From positions 16,791,711-16,855,710 of the forward strand of contig OZ018413.1 in assembly GCA_963969595.1 (NCBI GenBank): 64,000 nt of DNA, written 5' to 3'. This DNA comes from Neckera pumila. Taxonomy: Eukaryota > Streptophyta > Bryopsida > Hypnales > Neckeraceae. Shown here one piece after another: positions 60,108-64,000 of the stretch. Position 1 is the stretch's first letter. The number at the start of each line of letters is the position of its first letter. The notes under the pieces are model-generated. The model had not been told where the DNA came from and did not search any database. It saw only the letters and a list, made by a program, of their open reading frames with translations. Position numbers and translations under genes: made by a program.

Positions 60108-60675
60108 TCAAAATAGAATGGTTCAAAGCTCGTTATGTATATATAAATCTAAAGAATCAATTTTAAATTTTTGTTTCTGAAAACAATGATTTTTTCTGAT
60201 CTGCCTGGATTGCCCAGTTGGGGAAAAAACTACATATGATACAAGAAGTTTTTAATCATATATTCTGAAAAATTTATAAGATTATTGGGCCTTAAAGAAA
60301 AAACTCATCCCCATATTGTGTAAAAATTTCAAGTAGCTATTAAAGTATTCTTAACTATAGACACCCTTGGTCTATGGTTGAATAGCTTTACATTTGAATC
60401 CAACCATAGAATAGTCAAAAGCAATTTTAGATCCCTCTATATTCTTGCCTAATATATACTACATCTATTGATGAGAGACTAGAGTCGATTTGGGATATGC
60501 ATATTACATTGTGTTCCAAAAGTATATAAGAAAATAATTGAGAATGTCTTTGACTTCCTATATGATCCAATAAAACTACTACAAATCAATAAAAGGAACC
60601 ATATTCAAAACCTAGTCATTGATTTTAGGTATTATTACCTTATTACATATTTTTAGTGGTAACCTTCTTTCTTAC

Positions 60676-63603
60676 CTTATAAAGGAAGGCTTGAAGCTTG
60701 TAAATAGTGTCCAAAAAAAACAATCCCACCACGACACAGACTATCCTCATTTGGTATCCATAAAGAATCCAACAAGTATAGGCTATGGTAGCCAAGATGA
60801 AGATTGTGTCTAAAAGCAGTAATATAGAAGGAATGCTACGCACCCAACCAATTTCACACATCCATTTCCAAGCCACCTTGTTTGGACATCCGAGGAGAAA
60901 TCCCAAGAACAAGGCTGTAATTGCAATGCTCCACAAGTCACTCATCATAGAGACCATCCATATATATCCGTAAAGTTTTAACTGCCACCCTTGGGCTATA
61001 TTCGGCATCATCAGAAGTGGTTGGATTGATATAGTTGCCAGCAAGGTCTCCTGGCATACATTTTCATGAAAATCTGAGCATCATACATATTATTCTAAAA
61101 GATACTATGGTCATAAGGGTGCATTCATACAAGAGGAGATAAAAGGTTGGAAATCGGTGTTAACTCATGGGTGTAGGTACAAGGAGTTTAAAACAAAACC
61201 CTCTAAAGGAAAGAATTTTCTATTGGTTTAGAGTTTATTTTCACAAGAGAGGACTTAATTTCCACTCATTTCCTTCATGCTCATTATTTAAAGTTTAAAT
61301 AAAAGAATAAAGCAACAATATTTGTGACTTCATAAGACATTACTATTGCAATTTCAATAACATTACAAAGTTATTGAAATGAGTAGTAGAAACTTACTAA
61401 AATTAAGAAATTACTCCAAAGCGTCACAAATCCTTGTTGTAGTTCAATACCAGATTCTTCCTTTGAACAGAAGAACAATGGCCATGTCTCCAATTGAGTT
61501 TTAGGCCCTTTGAATAAGATCGCAAAATCCATTGTAAACAACTTTTTGGTTGCAAGATCGTCATCCAGGGCATGTAAACACAACAGTTCTACTTTTGAAA
61601 GTTCATCTTCATTTTGAACTTCATATCCACTTTCATCTTCAGTTTCAAGCTCCCGTATGTCTGTCCATATAAAACCAAGAAACATGTGTGTATTATGTTC
61701 CAAGAAAAATATCATATAGTTTTATAAACATAAGAAAATGTCTTAATTCCTATAGGCCCAAGGCCATTTTTCTGTAAAAAAAACACTTAAAACTGCCATT
61801 TTTGCTACGTGCATCCTAGTAAATAGAAAAAACATTTTTTTGAGAATCAAACCATAGGAACTTATACTTCACTTGTCTAAGATCATGTGATAAAAATTTC
61901 ATGACGTTTGACCGTATGGATTGGAAAATATTTGCATTCAAAGTTGGAAAAGTAGTCATTTTGAACACTATTTTTTTAATTTCAGCTGACTTTGATCCCT
62001 ATTTGAAAAACAAATTTACACTATAGACTTTGAATTTAAAAAAACTTGTGTTGTAGAATTGAGTTGAGAATCTAGAAAAAAAATCTAAAAAATTAAACAC
62101 TTGATTTTCATTCTCTAAAAAATTACCTAAGTAGAGGTAGGTCCAAGATGAATGAAATGTTAAATTGTTAATAGCTCTAAGATGGAATTGAAACACAATA
62201 ATCCCAATAGTGGGATTGTTCTAGCAAGCAAATTTAACCATGTCCAACAATTTATTTTGAAAATTTGTAAAAATTGCATTTAGAAATGAATCCTATAAGT
62301 TATTTTTTCAAAATTTGCTTAGATTGCCCAAAATTTGCTTAGATTTTACTTAGATTGCCCAAAAAACAAGATTGTCCATAACTTTCTCATATTTAGTCCA
62401 AATGGAATGAATCAAAGCTTCACACGCAGACAAAAGCATAATCTTTCTACCCCCAAAAAAAAAGATAAAAAACAAAAAATTCAATTTTTTGTGGATTTTC
62501 GTTCCGCCCAGACAAATTGAAATTAACATAAAGAGTGGCATAACTTTTGCTTTCGGGCACCAATTGAAAAAAAAATGATATTCCCAAAGATCTAATGTGA
62601 TTTCCTATCTCCAAAAAAAGTTTCAAAAAATTATGTAAAAAATTGAGGTCACATGAGCCTGCCCAAAATCCCAAGTGTCCCCCAAGGGGACACTTGGGTC
62701 TTTAGGGGTTAATTCACTTAGTAACAAGAGAATAGACAACATTCCTCAATAGAAAGTCTGGGGATCCTTCATTAGAAAAAATTTCAACCCTCCAGAAAGC
62801 TGTGACTTCTGCACCCGCCCGGTGCAATTATGGAATAAAATAAAAATAAAAATAAATTATTTTTATTTTCTAATATTTTTTTAATATTTAAATACTGGGT
62901 GCTGATGTGGCACTAGTAGTGCCACATCAAATTTTTATTTTCTTAATATTTTTTTCTCCAAAAAAATATTTTCTTAAGAAAAGATATTTTTTTAATTCAT
63001 TCTGAAATTGCACCAAAGGGGGCCCGTAAATCAATTCCTGAGCGGCCTTCTGGTGGGTTGAGTTTTTTCCTAATGCTACAGTGCAATTGTCAATTCCTAG
63101 TACAATGGTTAACAATCCATTGGGGAGGTTTAAATCAAGATGCTTGCATAAATGAAATGAGACTCGATGCATTGGAAGCATAGGGTCCCCTGCCATGAAG
63201 TTCAAGAATGAGACGTAATATGAGCAATGGGATAGAAGTATAGGAGGCAATTATGGCACTACAGTAGCAAGGAAAACATTGGTAATTATATAAATAATGC
63301 ATGGAAACGGCGTTCCTGGGCTTTACTACAGTTTTAAGCATTTCGTTACCTTTCTGCGGTGATTTGAATGATCGGCGGATGGCCGCTTGTGTCATAGGCA
63401 ATCGATTTGAGTATGTAGCCATGATGTTTGAAGCTGTTGTAGACTTTCAGCCTGCAGGGAAAAGTTTAAAATGTCAGCCACTCAAAAGACTCTTCTGAGA
63501 TCAGCTTACTCCACAACAATCATGTTTTTGTTATTGCCTTCCAAGAGAACATTTCCAATAGACGAGCCTAACCAACCAATTCTATGGGTCAAAATCCACA
63601 TTT
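60676..63603 (-). CDS. Unrecognised membrane-protein gene, partial model
   Basis: Four exons are supported in two phase-consistent pairs: 63603-63510 joined to 63451-63350, and 61660-61398 joined to 61050-60676. The first pair encodes GWLGSSIGNVLLEGNNKN and then LKVYNSFKHHGYILKS..HPPIIQ. The second encodes an acidic segment (ELETEDESGYEVQNEDE) followed by a 125-residue exon with about four hydrophobic spans (LWSIAITALFLGFLLG, IPSILLLLDTIFILA, IVCVVVGLFFLDTIY). A donor at 60675 (GTAAGA) means the gene continues leftward; the 5' part lies beyond 63.6 kb. A candidate exon starting at 63212 (DPMLPMHRVSFHLC) would connect to the first pair but has no donor in the phase needed by the 61660 exon. 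Two mobile elements occupy the unresolved interval. I do not recognise the family. Confidence 0.6.
61743..62712. mobile_element. TTAA element copy (C-to-D) within a probable intron
   Basis: TTAA + TTCCTATAGGCCC at the left and GGGTCTTTAGGGG + TTAA at the right, 970 bp. The interior matches 10990 and 57859. It lies between supported exons of the minus-strand membrane-protein gene. The right end has an extra small hairpin, AAGTGTCCCC / GGGGACACTT. Confidence 0.85.
62770..63075. mobile_element. CATTAG-family element, copy 4
   Basis: CATTAGAAAAAATTTCAACC at the left is mirrored by GGTTGAGTTTTTTCCTAATG at the right (about 32 bp). The interior contains a short perfect hairpin, TGATGTGGCACTA / TAGTGCCACATCA (62902-62928). 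It lies in the unresolved part of the minus-strand gene. Confidence 0.8.
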
Positions 63604-63661
63604 CTTGTCAAATCAACAACATTGTTACAGCTTCAAAAGTTGCCAGCATCAATTCTCAAGT

Positions 63662-63768
63662 ACCCAAATTCAAGCTCAATTCAACTCCCTCGCAGAAAGC
63701 TTCCTTTTTGCAGAGTACCCAAATTCAAGCTCCATTGAATTCCCTCGCAGAAAGCTTCCTTTCATGCA
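63662..63768. repeat. 54-bp tandem duplication
   Basis: ACCCAAATTCAAGCTC..ATT, then TCCCTCGCAGAAAGCTTCCTTT occurs twice in succession (near 63664 and 63718) with few changes. It sits just outside the 63603 exon, so it may be intron or 5' sequence of that gene. Confidence 0.8.
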
Positions 63769-64000
63769 TGAGAGCTCCAACGCTTTGATACCCTCCTACT
63801 TGTGAGATCAAAAAAGATGTGCATTCACCAGGAGCTTCACTTAAAATCTCATCCTTTCTTTGAGGACAGTGATATGAGTTGTATTCATGTATATTGGGAT
63901 AAAATATCTCAAAGCAAGCCATACAAGACACTACAACAAACACTACACAAGCAAAGTGCCTAAGCTGCTCGTAACATACAACAACTGGAATTATACAGTT
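63769..64000. other. Right edge, no resolved feature
   Basis: Probably upstream exon or intron sequence of the minus-strand gene. The minus-strand frame at 63943-63725 has no splice-consistent link that I can support. Confidence 0.3.

Larger units (their letters stand above)
57690..60330. mobile_element. TTAA element host carrying two nested insertions
   Basis: Opens at TTAA + TCCCGAGAGTTCCTTGA, a B-type end. Its sequence is interrupted by the elements 57859-58714 and 59174-60107 and resumes in register after each: ACTATGTGGATTGCAAG after 58714, TCAAAATAGAATGGTTC after 60107. The A-type right end is lost near 60330, after CATATTGTGTAAAAATTTC. Without its insertions it matches 53424-54342. 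Confidence 0.8.

Overview
The window is nuclear DNA of a plant. The evidence is intron-rich genes with GT-AG borders, a chloroplast-type DEAD-box helicase with the RH3 layout, a plant-type hydroxyproline/beta-1,3-galactosyltransferase, a plant cytochrome b561-domain protein, and an AAACCCTAA telo-box beside a gene for a mitochondrial protein. Tc1/mariner and TTAA-targeting elements, with moderate-length introns, point to a non-seed plant (moss, liverwort or lycophyte) more than an angiosperm. That last step is inference.

Layout. 1-9.6 kb: a 14-exon armadillo-like repeat gene on the minus strand, running off the left edge. 9.8-14.4 kb: minisatellite, a three-unit MITE array, one TTAA element and a 1.4 kb inverted-repeat element. 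14.85-17.44 kb: an eight-exon NDUFAF2/mimitin-like gene (minus). 20.2-22.5 kb: an intronless hAT-type transposase (minus), frameshifted in an 11-G run. 25.5-29.9 kb: an eight-exon RH3-like helicase (plus). 30.7-31.9 kb: a four-exon cytochrome b561-domain gene (minus). 32.6-44.3 kb: a repeat desert with hairpin MITEs, foldbacks, TTAA elements and a decayed Tc1/mariner transposase. 45.06-48.9 kb: a seven-exon GT31 galactosyltransferase (plus), with tandem repeats on both sides of exon 1. 49-60.6 kb: a second repeat desert with three double-hairpin elements and nested TTAA elements. 60.7-63.6 kb: part of a minus-strand gene with a multi-pass membrane exon, its introns holding further elements.

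The genes are separate housekeeping-type genes with no shared pathway. Their products point to the chloroplast (RH3), mitochondrion (NDUFAF2-like), secretory pathway (GT31) and membrane redox (b561). The exon models come from reading frames and GT-AG sites. Reading phase is consistent across every junction of the NDUFAF2, RH3, b561 and GT31 genes and across all modelled junctions of the ARM gene.

The most unusual content is the mobile DNA. A family of about 0.6-1.0 kb non-autonomous elements sits between TTAA (or near-TTAA) duplications, with ends reading CCC(C)TAAAGG. Two insertions into an older relative give internal filled/empty-site evidence for 4-bp TTAA/TTAT duplication, the piggyBac signature. 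A separate GC-rich double-hairpin element occurs three times; its second hairpin is absent from one copy, and its loop lies in opposite orientation in the other two.
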